This document shows positions 43,132 through 51,535 of a stretch of 64,000 nt of DNA, piece after piece. Position 1 is the first letter of the stretch. Each line of letters starts with the position of its first letter. Both the position numbers and the translations under genes were made by a program. The notes below the pieces were generated by a model, which was given only the letters and a program-made list of their open reading frames with translations, did no database searches and was not told the origin of the DNA. Source of the stretch: JAAYTL01 sp031460505 (GTDB lineage Bacteria > Bacillota > Clostridia > Tissierellales > Tissierellaceae); the NCBI GenBank assembly GCA_031460505.1, contig JAVKTT010000004.1, positions 124,001-188,000 of the forward strand, written 5' to 3'.

Positions 43132-44469
43132 TTACACCCTTTGTATGTATTCATTTCCAAATACATCTACTACTCTAAGAATTATTTCTTTATCTTTCAT
43201 CAAATCTACTTCAATATTAGTATCTATTATTAACCTATCTTGACTTCTTAATTCCTCATATTGAATATTTATTTCATTTTTATCTTCTAAATATCCAAAA
43301 CCTATGTAATCCACCAAAGCCAATGAATTAGTTTTTATGATGTCTTCTAGACTCATGGCTTCTTTCTTGCTTAGTTTTACAGAATTTATATCTAGATTAT
43401 ATTCTTTAAGATTAAATATATATATAATAGAACTTTTATTTGATTTTTTCTCCAAATTATAGGACATTCTATCTTCAAAAGTAAATTCATTTATATTATG
43501 TATTGTGTACGATTCATTAGGTATAGCCCCTAATCTCTTTCTCATAATTGCAGTAGATATATTTCCTAAATCAGATGTGACCCACCTTCGTTTGTTTTTC
43601 TGTGCTACTACAGCTGTAGTTCCGCTTCCACCAAAGAAATCAGCAATTATGGAGCCTTCTCTAGAAGACGATAAGATAATACGTTCTAGGAGAGTTTCAG
43701 GCTTTTGAGTCCTATATCCTATCCTTTCCCTAGATGTTCTACCTACCATATTGATTTGCCATACATCTTTTAGATTAACAAGAGTGTACCAACCAAGTTC
43801 ATCTTCATATTCTTTGACATTTTTAAACCTATAGGGTTTATAGTCACGATTATATGATTTTTCTTTTTGTGGGTTAAATATATAATTCTTAGTTTTAGTA
43901 TATACTAGAATATTATCATGCTTTCGTGAAAAATACTTACTACTTGTACCTCCAGATTTGTATGACCATATTATCTCATTTAGAAAATTATCCTTACCGA
44001 ATATGCAATCCATTAAGATTTTCACATAATGAACAGTTCTATAATCTAGATGAACATATATACTACCTTTATCCGAAAGAAGCTCTTTCATAAGAAATAA
44101 TCTTAGAGTCATCATTTTAAGGTACTCCTTTATACCCTCTTCCCAAGTATCACTATATCCAAAGGTCTCTAGAGGCTGCTTTTTATCACCATTTAAAACC
44201 TCTATACGATGTGTATAGTTGGAATTGGAATAAAAAGGTGGATCTATATAAATTAAATCTATCTTTGATCCATATCCCCTATCAATTAAGTCCTTCATGG
44301 CATGAATATTATCACTCTTGTATAATAGATTTGAGTTTTCATCCTTATTTAAATGTTTTATATTTTCCGTGTAAAATTCTAAGCTCTCTCCCTTAATAAT
44401 ACTTTCTGCCTCTATTTTGCTTTTCTCAATAATTTCAGGTATAGAAATTATTAAATCCATTTCATTCAT
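43132..44469 (-). CDS. Orphan adenine or cytosine-N4 DNA methyltransferase
   Basis: A 445-residue class-beta (type III Mod-like) DNA methyltransferase: the DPPFY catalytic motif IV (about residues 76-80) precedes the AdoMet motif I in FFGGSGTT (about residues 280-290). The target-recognition region lies between, with KDNFLNEIIWSYKSGGT and FSRKHDNILVYTK. No restriction subunit is adjacent. AGGAGGTGCCAT precedes the ATG. It probably functions as a solitary methyltransferase; its site cannot be read from sequence. The C-terminal 100 residues are not recognised. Confidence 0.85.
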   Translation of the reverse strand: MNEMDLIISIPEIIEKSKIEAESIIKGESLEFYTENIKHLNKDENSNLLYKSDNIHAMKDLIDRGYGSKIDLIYIDPPFYSNSNYTHRIEVLNGDKKQPLETFGYSDTWEEGIKEYLKMMTLRLFLMKELLSDKGSIYVHLDYRTVHYVKILMDCIFGKDNFLNEIIWSYKSGGTSSKYFSRKHDNILVYTKTKNYIFNPQKEKSYNRDYKPYRFKNVKEYEDELGWYTLVNLKDVWQINMVGRTSRERIGYRTQKPETLLERIILSSSREGSIIADFFGGSGTTAVVAQKNKRRWVTSDLGNISTAIMRKRLGAIPNESYTIHNINEFTFEDRMSYNLEKKSNKSSIIYIFNLKEYNLDINSVKLSKKEAMSLEDIIKTNSLALVDYIGFGYLEDKNEINIQYEELRSQDRLIIDTNIEVDLMKDKEIILRVVDVFGNEYIQRV

Positions 44470-44584
44470 ATGGCACCTCCTATATGTAGTTAATTATAAC
44501 ATCTATAGAAATCTTTTACAGTCTTATATTATTCTGTCATTATCTGGGTATATACAATAAAGAATACTTAAGGGAGGTCATAGG

Positions 44585-45076
44585 ATGATAAAAAGAGAAT
44601 TAGATGTTATTACACAAGGAATTCTAAATGAAGTAGAAGGTTATGAATTTTACAAATTAGCTGCTAATCAAGCAGGAAACAATGAAAGTAAAGAAGCTTT
44701 CTTAGAATTAGCAAACGAAGAATTAAAGCATATCGATTACTTAAAAGCCTTATTTAACAAAATTAAAAATAGTAATCAGGATGATATTCAACTAGCATTT
44801 GATACAAAACCACCTAGTCCAGATATTTATAATTGGAAAAAGATGGACAAACAATATACTTCTTTAGCTATGTCTGTTTTTGGTATTGGTATTCAAATGG
44901 AAAAGGCTTCAATTGATTTCTATGAAGATGCAAAAGCAAAAACAGAAATCAAAGAAGCCAAAGAATTATATGATCTTTTAATAAAATGGGAGTATGTCCA
45001 TTTAGAGCAATTCACTGAGCAATACAATACTTATAAAGAAGATTGGTGGTATGACCAAGGATTTGCTCCATTCTAA
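44585..45076 (+). CDS. Ferritin-like (rubrerythrin-type) diiron protein
   Basis: A 163-residue four-helix bundle protein. The metal ligands are visible: NEVEGYEFYKLA and NEELKHIDYL in the first half, IQMEKASIDFYEDA and KWEYVHLEQF in the second (the EYVH lacks one Glu of the usual ExxH, which may be replaced by the adjacent Glu). No rubredoxin-type C-terminus is present. It may handle oxygen or peroxide in this anaerobe. The stop abuts the msrA stop. Confidence 0.82.
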   Translation: MIKRELDVITQGILNEVEGYEFYKLAANQAGNNESKEAFLELANEELKHIDYLKALFNKIKNSNQDDIQLAFDTKPPSPDIYNWKKMDKQYTSLAMSVFGIGIQMEKASIDFYEDAKAKTEIKEAKELYDLLIKWEYVHLEQFTEQYNTYKEDWWYDQGFAPF

Positions 45077-45571
45077 TTAAATACTCATATCTATATGGCA
45101 ATAGCCACCAGGGTTTTTCTTAAGATAATCCTGGTGGTATTCTTCTGCTGGGAAGAATACTGATAAAGGCAATATCTCTGTTACTATATCCTTATCATAC
45201 TTAAGCTTTTGTTCTTCTAATGTCTTATTGATTATTTCTAAATCATCTTTATTTACATAATAGATACCAGTTCTATATTGATTACCAATATCTCCGCCTT
45301 GTCTATTCAGTAATGTTGGATCAATTATTCTCCAAAATCTATTTAGTAGTGTTTCCAAGGATATAATCTTTTCATTGAATTTAATATAGGTAGTCTCTGC
45401 ATGACCAGTAGTACCTGTGCATACTTGCTCATAACTTGGGTTATTTCTATACCCATTTGCATAGCCTACTTCAGTATCTACTACACCATCTATTCTTGAC
45501 ATATATTCCTCTACACCCCAAAAACATCCACCTGCTAAATATATTTCCTTCAAATTCATCATTCCTTTCAT
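45077..45571 (-). CDS. msrA: Peptide-methionine (S)-S-oxide reductase
   Basis: A 164-residue MsrA. The catalytic Cys is in AGGCFWGVEE (Cys16), with YANGYRNNPSYEQVC, GHAETTYIKFN and the late HQDYLKKNPGGYC motifs. It reduces methionine sulfoxide in proteins using thioredoxin. Two adjacent ATG codons follow AAAGGA, so the exact start is uncertain by a few residues. It follows the DUF4153 gene in transcription order with a 9-base gap, so the two may be one operon. Convergent with the ferritin-like gene with no space. Confidence 0.93.
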   Translation of the reverse strand: MKGMMNLKEIYLAGGCFWGVEEYMSRIDGVVDTEVGYANGYRNNPSYEQVCTGTTGHAETTYIKFNEKIISLETLLNRFWRIIDPTLLNRQGGDIGNQYRTGIYYVNKDDLEIINKTLEEQKLKYDKDIVTEILPLSVFFPAEEYHQDYLKKNPGGYCHIDMSI

Positions 45572-45579
45572 CCTAGGAT

Positions 45580-47343
45580 TTAGTTACTTAAATCATCTAT
45601 TAATAGTATATACTCAAGGTTTTTTAATTCAACATTTTCTTCGATTTTAGCACCAGATATATTTGTAAATACTATCTTAACTTTAACCCCATCTTGTTGG
45701 GTTTCATAACTCATCTCATCTGGATTTTTTTGATCTTTTTCATAATCCAAATCAAATCCAAACTTGCTTATAATCTCTAAGGCCACCTCATTAGTATTAA
45801 TTGAGATAAGTGTTCCATCATTTCTTTCTATAGATAAGATAAAACTATCCATATTCTTAATAATCTTTAAGTCTTCAAGAACAATCTCATCATTATTCCA
45901 TGATGCAACTTGAATATAGTGTTCATACCCTTTTATATCTATAGGTTTATCCATTAGATTTAGTCCATAGTAGAAATATCTTTCATTAGTTGGTATACCC
46001 CAAACATTTGGCTCATATTTAAATCCAAATACATCTTCCATATGGGAAGTTTCGAAATCATCGCTTAAAACTTTTACATCGTCCAAAGAATGATATGAGT
46101 AAAAATAATGAAGTATATTATTGATTTCTAGTTGGTCTTCTTTAGATACATTTGTATTTCTAACTATACTATCCCCTGAAATCATAGAATTTCTATCAAG
46201 TATAGAATTTAATCTACGATTTTGGCTATATTTTGATATGGAATAGCTGCTTAAAGGTCCTAGGACTGAATTTAGTACAACTAATGATAATGATATAGGA
46301 ATGATAATATTCTTCAGTGGTTTCTTAATTGAAAAATATAACATTATCAATGTTATCCATAATCCTAGTACTAATATATAGTATCTATTTTCTGTGATAC
46401 CATATTGACTAATTCTCTGACCGATTGATACAAACATCATCAACAATATCGGTATAACTAACTTTGGAAATATGAATTTAAAATATCTACTAATTTTATC
46501 AGTCTCTATTAATGGTGTAATTAAAAATATTACTCCTATACTTAGTGCAGTATACCAAATTACTAGATGGGATACCAAACCCTTTGGCCACTGCCATGTA
46601 ATTAGTATTTTTGCAAAGTAGACATATAGTATGATTGTATATATTGTTATCAACGGAATAACTATATAGGTCAATAGTATTCTCATAGATCCAGAATATT
46701 GTTTTCTATCAAATGTTTCTCCATCTTGTGGTAACTTTGATAAAAAGAATGATACTGCAAACACAAAGAATACAATTAAAAATGTATATAGATAATATTT
46801 GTAAGTTAAATTTGCATCAAATAAATTATCTATTGTAAAGAATATGGCAAATATCCCAAATACCAATACAAAGGAATAGATTGCTGTTTCAAAGAAATTG
46901 CCAAATATCTCTAAGACTCTATACTCATAATTCTTATCCTTATTACCTATGACAGGTATATAGAAAAATACTAACAATAAAAATATTATAGTCCCAGCAT
47001 ATCTAGTCATCTCAACAAATTCGAATTTCTTTAATAAGAACAAATAATAAAACACTAATATGGCTGTGCCACCTAAATATGTTAATAAACTTTTAGTTTT
47101 GTTTTCTTTGAAAAAATTCTCGCTTAATAGAGCTATACACAATGACAATAGTATTGCAATTCCAAGTATCATATTAAAGCGCATTAGATTCTCTTGTACT
47201 AAGGTTGTCATTTCAAACCGATTTTCATTTAAGTATATAAGTGAAATGGTTAATAATGTTGAAATTCCAATTGTAATTGGAAATCTTTTAAATGAAAGTT
47301 TAAGACCTTGTAAAATTGATACAAATCTATTTAAAAACTTCAT
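45580..47343 (-). CDS. DUF4153 polytopic membrane protein
   Basis: A 587-residue protein with about 12 membrane helices in the first 380 residues and a soluble domain after about residue 395. The DUF4153 type of layout fits, with the helices clustered and extracellular or cytosolic tail rich in charged residues. I use the ATG at 47343 (AGGAGG 8 bases before it). No function is assigned. It is followed by msrA on the same strand. Confidence 0.82.
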   Translation of the reverse strand: MKFLNRFVSILQGLKLSFKRFPITIGISTLLTISLIYLNENRFEMTTLVQENLMRFNMILGIAILLSLCIALLSENFFKENKTKSLLTYLGGTAILVFYYLFLLKKFEFVEMTRYAGTIIFLLLVFFYIPVIGNKDKNYEYRVLEIFGNFFETAIYSFVLVFGIFAIFFTIDNLFDANLTYKYYLYTFLIVFFVFAVSFFLSKLPQDGETFDRKQYSGSMRILLTYIVIPLITIYTIILYVYFAKILITWQWPKGLVSHLVIWYTALSIGVIFLITPLIETDKISRYFKFIFPKLVIPILLMMFVSIGQRISQYGITENRYYILVLGLWITLIMLYFSIKKPLKNIIIPISLSLVVLNSVLGPLSSYSISKYSQNRRLNSILDRNSMISGDSIVRNTNVSKEDQLEINNILHYFYSYHSLDDVKVLSDDFETSHMEDVFGFKYEPNVWGIPTNERYFYYGLNLMDKPIDIKGYEHYIQVASWNNDEIVLEDLKIIKNMDSFILSIERNDGTLISINTNEVALEIISKFGFDLDYEKDQKNPDEMSYETQQDGVKVKIVFTNISGAKIEENVELKNLEYILLIDDLSN

Positions 47344-47428
47344 AATATACACCTCCTGTATATATATTATATTTACCCTAATTATACATTTTCTATAACA
47401 TGTATAGGTTACATAAGTATTACAATTA

Positions 47429-47457
47429 ATGCTCTAAAGGCATTGCCTTTAGAGCAT
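47429..47457 (-). terminator. Hairpin at the 3' end of the Crp/Fnr gene
   Basis: A 13-bp stem ATGCTCTAAAGGC with a 3-base loop; the gene's stop codon (47449-47451) lies in the right arm. The T tract is short. Confidence 0.7.
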
Positions 47458-48168
47458 TTCTTTTAATCTATCTTCATCTTTTATGATAATAACTTTATTC
47501 CCTTCAAAATCTATAATACCTAATTCTTTAAATGTTCTTAGTTTTCTTGTCATGGTTTCCCGTGATATACCTGCATAACTACCCATTTCTTCTCTATTGA
47601 TAGTTAGATTTAAAATAATCTCATTACCTTTTCTAGTGCCAAAATCATCTTCCAATCTAAGTAATAGACTAGCAACTTTTGCGTCAGTACTGGTGGTTGA
47701 AAGTCTGTCAACCAAATCCTCTGCCCATCTGATACGCTCATATGCTTGCTCAAGTACTTTAAGAGTAATGGTAGGATTCTTTATTATTATTTCATCGAAC
47801 TTTTTCTTACTTAATGTGCTTACTACTGTATCTTCTAATGCTTCTCCATTATACTTATATTCGTCTTCTTTTAATAGATTGAAACCACCTACAAAATCCC
47901 CAGCCCCGTATATATACAGTATTTGTTCTCTACCATCAGAAAGATACTTAAATATCTTCATCTTTCCTTGACAAACTATATAAAGCCTATCTGCCTTATC
48001 TCCAGTTCTAAAGATAATATCACCTTTTTTAAACTCTTTAGTGACTACTCCTTCGGAGACTTTTTGACTTTCTTCATCATTTAGGTTGGATAATAAAGGT
48101 ATATTATGAAGACAAGATTTGCCTTTACATTCTTTGCAGTGTCTATCGCATATGATACAATTTTTTAT
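47449..48168 (-). CDS. Crp/Fnr regulator with N-terminal cysteine cluster, apparent AUA start
   Basis: A 239-residue regulator. The cysteine cluster NCIICDRHCKECKGKSC (Cys4, 7, 11, 14, 19) can hold an iron-sulfur cluster. A cyclic-nucleotide-binding-type beta-roll follows (KKGDIIFRTGDKADRLYIVC), and a winged helix with a CRP-like recognition segment (GISRETMTRKL). The ATG at 47961 would start inside the sensory domain. The frame is open upstream to an in-frame TAA, and the only start codon near GAGGTGA (48174-48180) is ATA at 48168-48166, 5 bases away. It lies just downstream of pflBA and probably senses oxygen or redox state to control anaerobic genes. Confidence 0.85.
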   Translation of the reverse strand: MKNCIICDRHCKECKGKSCLHNIPLLSNLNDEESQKVSEGVVTKEFKKGDIIFRTGDKADRLYIVCQGKMKIFKYLSDGREQILYIYGAGDFVGGFNLLKEDEYKYNGEALEDTVVSTLSKKKFDEIIIKNPTITLKVLEQAYERIRWAEDLVDRLSTTSTDAKVASLLLRLEDDFGTRKGNEIILNLTINREEMGSYAGISRETMTRKLRTFKELGIIDFEGNKVIIIKDEDRLKEML

Positions 48169-48202
48169 TTAAATCACCTCTAATATGATATAGACATATG
48201 AT

Positions 48203-48244
48203 AAAAACGTAATTAATAGAAGCTTAATGCTTCTACTAATTACG
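48203..48244 (-). terminator. Terminator after pflA
   Basis: A near-perfect 16-bp stem (CGTAATTAATAGAAGC at 48208-48223 with 48229-48244) with a TTAAT loop is followed on the minus strand by TTTTTATC. The Crp/Fnr gene begins only about 35 bases beyond it. Confidence 0.9.
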
Positions 48245-48258
48245 CAGGTTCCATTTTA

Positions 48259-49020
48259 TTATACAATTTTCTTTTTCTCTTTAATTCTACTTCTTTCTTC
48301 ATCTAGTAGTCTATTTAATAGTTTTTCATAGTCTTTGGCTTTGTCTTTATCCATTTCAGGTATGTCTTTTAATGTATACTCCATGTTTAGATTCTCATAC
48401 TTTTCGATTCCTAATCTGTGATATGGTAGTATTTCAAATCTATCTATTTTATCAGCCATATAAGCTATTTCTTCGAATAGGTTATAGATACTTTTTTCAT
48501 TGTCTGTAATAGATGGAACCATTACATGTCTTAACCATATTGTACCATGAAAATCATTTAAATAGGATAGAAATTTATTAAATCTTTGTTTAGATTTTCC
48601 AGTTATTGATTTATAACCTTCATTGCTGAAGTGCTTGATATCTAAGATTACTACATCTACTAATTCTAGTATCTCCTTAAAATATCTTTCATCCCCATAA
48701 CCACTTGTATCTATTGCTGTATTTATACCAGCTTCCTTTAACAGTTTCAATGTCTTTACTAAAAACTCACCTTGTAGTAGTGGTTCACCACCGGAGAAGG
48801 TGACCCCTCCTCCTGATCTATTGTAATAAGTTTTATATCTTAGAGCTGTTCTTAGTACTTCTTCAGGTGTTATTTGTTCTTTAGAAAACATAGTTTGACT
48901 ATCAGGATTATGACAATACGCACATCTTAATGGACAGCCTTGTAGAAAGAATACTGTTCTTATTCCAGGTCCGTCTACTAGCCCCATTGTCTCTATTGAA
49001 TGTAATCTTCCTTCAGTCAT
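48259..49020 (-). CDS. pflA: Pyruvate formate-lyase-activating enzyme
   Basis: A 253-residue radical SAM activase. The iron-sulfur motif is CPLRCAYCHNPD, preceded by GLVDGPGIRTVFFLQG, the PflA signature. GGGVTFSGGEPLLQ is the next conserved block. It installs the glycyl radical on PflB. The ATG at 49020 follows AAGGTGATCAAT; the reading frame begins at 49029. It starts 14 bases after the pflB stop and is in the same operon. A strong terminator follows. Confidence 0.95.
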   Translation of the reverse strand: MTEGRLHSIETMGLVDGPGIRTVFFLQGCPLRCAYCHNPDSQTMFSKEQITPEEVLRTALRYKTYYNRSGGGVTFSGGEPLLQGEFLVKTLKLLKEAGINTAIDTSGYGDERYFKEILELVDVVILDIKHFSNEGYKSITGKSKQRFNKFLSYLNDFHGTIWLRHVMVPSITDNEKSIYNLFEEIAYMADKIDRFEILPYHRLGIEKYENLNMEYTLKDIPEMDKDKAKDYEKLLNRLLDEERSRIKEKKKIV

Positions 49021-49034
49021 ATTGATCACCTTTC

Positions 49035-51278
49035 CTAAACTCTTTCATGGAATGTTCTGCTTATTACTTCTAATTGTTGTTCTCTTGTTAATCTGTTAAA
49101 ATGTACTGCATATCCTGATACTCTGATTGTTAAAGTTGGGTATTTAGCTGGATTTTCCATAGCATCTATTAATAATTCTCTATTTAATACATTTACATTT
49201 AAGTGGAAAGCATCTTGTTCAAAATAACCATCCATTATTCCAACTAGGTTATTTACTCTATCTTCTTTACTATTACCTAGAGCAGTAGGTACAATTGAAA
49301 ATGTATTTGAAATACCATCTTTACAAATATTATCATATGGAATTTTTGCTACTGAGTTTAGTGATGCTAATGCTCCGTTTGAATCTCTACCGTGCATTGG
49401 GTTTGCTCCTGGAGCGAATGGTTCACCTTTTTTCCTTCCGTCTGGTGTTGCACCTGTTTTCTTTCCATAAACAACATTTGATGTAATAGTAAGGACTGAT
49501 AATGTATGTTCTGCGTCTCTGTATGTTGGTGTTTTCTTTAACTCATTGCTAAAGTGAGTAACTACATCTATTGCAATTTGGTCTACTCTATCATCATCGT
49601 TACCATATTTAGGGAATTCCCCTTCTATTTCAAAATCTATTGCTATACCATTTTCATCTCTAACTGGTTTAACTTTAGCATATTTGATTGCGCTCAAACT
49701 ATCTGCAACTATTGATAACCCTGCTACACCAAATGCCATATATCTATGAACTTCGGTATCATGCAATGCCATTTGACCTTTTTCATAAGCGTATTTATCA
49801 TGCATATAATGGATTGTATTCATTGTATCTACATAAAGCTCAGATAATTCTTCTACTACTTTTTTATAGTTAGCTAATACTTTATCATAATCTAATATTT
49901 CATCTTCAATTCTTTCAATATCATCAAATACTTGTATTAAAGATCCATCTTTATTTCTTTTCTTTTCATCTATTCCACCATTTATTGAATATAATAATGC
50001 TTTTGCAAGATTCGCTCTAGCACCAAAGAATTGCATTTCTTTACCAACTCTCATAGCTGATACACAACAAGCGATAGCATAATCATCACCATAAATAGGT
50101 CTCATAACATCGTCATTTTCATATTGAATTGAACCTGTTTTAATGGACATTTTAGCACAGTATTCTTTGAACCCTTCTGGTAAGTTTACTGACCAAAGTA
50201 CTGTCATATTTGGTTCTGGAGCTGGTGAAAGTGTTGTTAATGTGTGTAAAAACCTAAATGCTGATTTAGTTACTAATGTTCTACCATCTTCACCCATACC
50301 ACCAATTGATTCTGTAACCCAGTTAGGATCTCCAGCAAATAATTCGTTATAATCTGGTGTTCTTAAGTGTCTTGCTAATCTTAATTTAATTACAAATTGA
50401 TCAATTAGTTCTTGTGCTTCTTCTTCTGTTAGAGTTCCGTTTTGTAAATCTCTTTCTATATATATATCTAGGAATGTAGTGTTTCTACCTAGTGACATTG
50501 CTGCCCCATTGTTCTCTTTTATAGCTGCTAAATATCCAAAATATAGGAATTGTACAGCTTCCCTAGCATTTTTAGCTGGTCCTGATATATCATAGCCATA
50601 GGATGAAGCCATTGCCTTTATTTCATCTAATGCTCTAATTTGCTCAGATACTTCTTCTCTACTTCTGATAAGGTCTTCAGACGCATTACCTTTTATGTTC
50701 TTTTTGTCTTTAAGTTTTTCTGCCTTTAGAAAATCTATACCATATAGTGCAATTCTTCTATAGTCACCAATAATACGTCCTCTACCATAGGCATCTGGTA
50801 ATCCAGTAAGTAATCCAACTGTTCTTGCTTTTCTCATCTCTTCTGTATAAGCGTCAAATACACCTTGATTGTGAGTTTTTCTAAATTCATTAAAGTGTTT
50901 TTCTAGGGTACCATCCATTTGTGCACCATATGCCTCTAATGAATTTTGTACCATTCTATATCCACCGTAAGGATTTACAATTCTTTTTAGTGGTTTATCT
51001 GTTTGAAAACCAACTATCAATTCATTTTCTTTATCTAAGTATCCTGGTTCATGATTAGCTATGCCTGAAAATGCTTTAGTACAGATTTCTATTTCATTAT
51101 CTAAAATCTCTTTTTCTACCATCTTTTCAGCTTTATCCCAAAGAGCCTTAGTTCTATCAGTTACATCTGCTAAGAATTCCTCATCTCCTTCATAAGGAGT
51201 ATAGTTTAATTGAATAAATTCACGTACATTTACTTCTTCTTTCCAACTACCTTCCTTGAAACCGTCCCATTGTTTCAT
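49035..51278 (-). CDS. pflB: Pyruvate formate-lyase
   Basis: A 747-residue glycyl-radical enzyme that converts pyruvate and CoA to acetyl-CoA and formate. The catalytic pair Cys404-Cys405 is in ACCVSAMRVG, and the radical Gly722 is in RVSGYAVHF near the C-terminus. ATG at 51278 is preceded by GGGAGATGA. It is first in the pflB-pflA operon, with a CRP/FNR-type site centred at -41.5 in its promoter, and it implies anaerobic mixed-acid fermentation. Confidence 0.96.
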   Translation of the reverse strand: MKQWDGFKEGSWKEEVNVREFIQLNYTPYEGDEEFLADVTDRTKALWDKAEKMVEKEILDNEIEICTKAFSGIANHEPGYLDKENELIVGFQTDKPLKRIVNPYGGYRMVQNSLEAYGAQMDGTLEKHFNEFRKTHNQGVFDAYTEEMRKARTVGLLTGLPDAYGRGRIIGDYRRIALYGIDFLKAEKLKDKKNIKGNASEDLIRSREEVSEQIRALDEIKAMASSYGYDISGPAKNAREAVQFLYFGYLAAIKENNGAAMSLGRNTTFLDIYIERDLQNGTLTEEEAQELIDQFVIKLRLARHLRTPDYNELFAGDPNWVTESIGGMGEDGRTLVTKSAFRFLHTLTTLSPAPEPNMTVLWSVNLPEGFKEYCAKMSIKTGSIQYENDDVMRPIYGDDYAIACCVSAMRVGKEMQFFGARANLAKALLYSINGGIDEKKRNKDGSLIQVFDDIERIEDEILDYDKVLANYKKVVEELSELYVDTMNTIHYMHDKYAYEKGQMALHDTEVHRYMAFGVAGLSIVADSLSAIKYAKVKPVRDENGIAIDFEIEGEFPKYGNDDDRVDQIAIDVVTHFSNELKKTPTYRDAEHTLSVLTITSNVVYGKKTGATPDGRKKGEPFAPGANPMHGRDSNGALASLNSVAKIPYDNICKDGISNTFSIVPTALGNSKEDRVNNLVGIMDGYFEQDAFHLNVNVLNRELLIDAMENPAKYPTLTIRVSGYAVHFNRLTREQQLEVISRTFHERV

Positions 51279-51331
51279 TAAAATCATCTCCCAATCTATA
51301 TATAAAGTAGAATTATTCTCTTCTTGAATTT

Positions 51332-51374
51332 ATTATATAGAATATCACACTTTAATGCAGTGATTCAAATCACA
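51332..51374 (-). promoter_or_regulatory. pflB promoter with CRP/FNR-type operator at -41.5
   Basis: On the minus strand TGTGA-N6-TCACT (51359-51374) is followed by a perfect TATAAT (51337-51332). If TATAAT is -12 to -7, the dyad centre is at -41.5, the classical class II activator position. No -35 box is present at the expected spot (CTGCAT), in line with activator dependence. Confidence 0.8.
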
Positions 51375-51504
51375 ATTTTGGGCATGAGCAGTCGAATTCA
51401 AATTTATTTACTCCCTACAGTCATATAAATGATGAATTCTTTGCATTTGACCTACACCTGTTATTTACAAGGTTAGGAAAATGTTTGAGAGTGCCCAGGG
51501 GAAA

Positions 51505-51535
51505 TAAAAAAAGTATTTGGTTTGACCAAATACTT
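51505..51535 (-). terminator. Terminator after the RelA/SpoT-like gene
   Basis: AAGTATTTGG/CCAAATACTT stem with a TTTGA loop; a run of A on the plus strand gives T on the minus. Its arm overlaps the stop codon of the gene. Confidence 0.87.
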
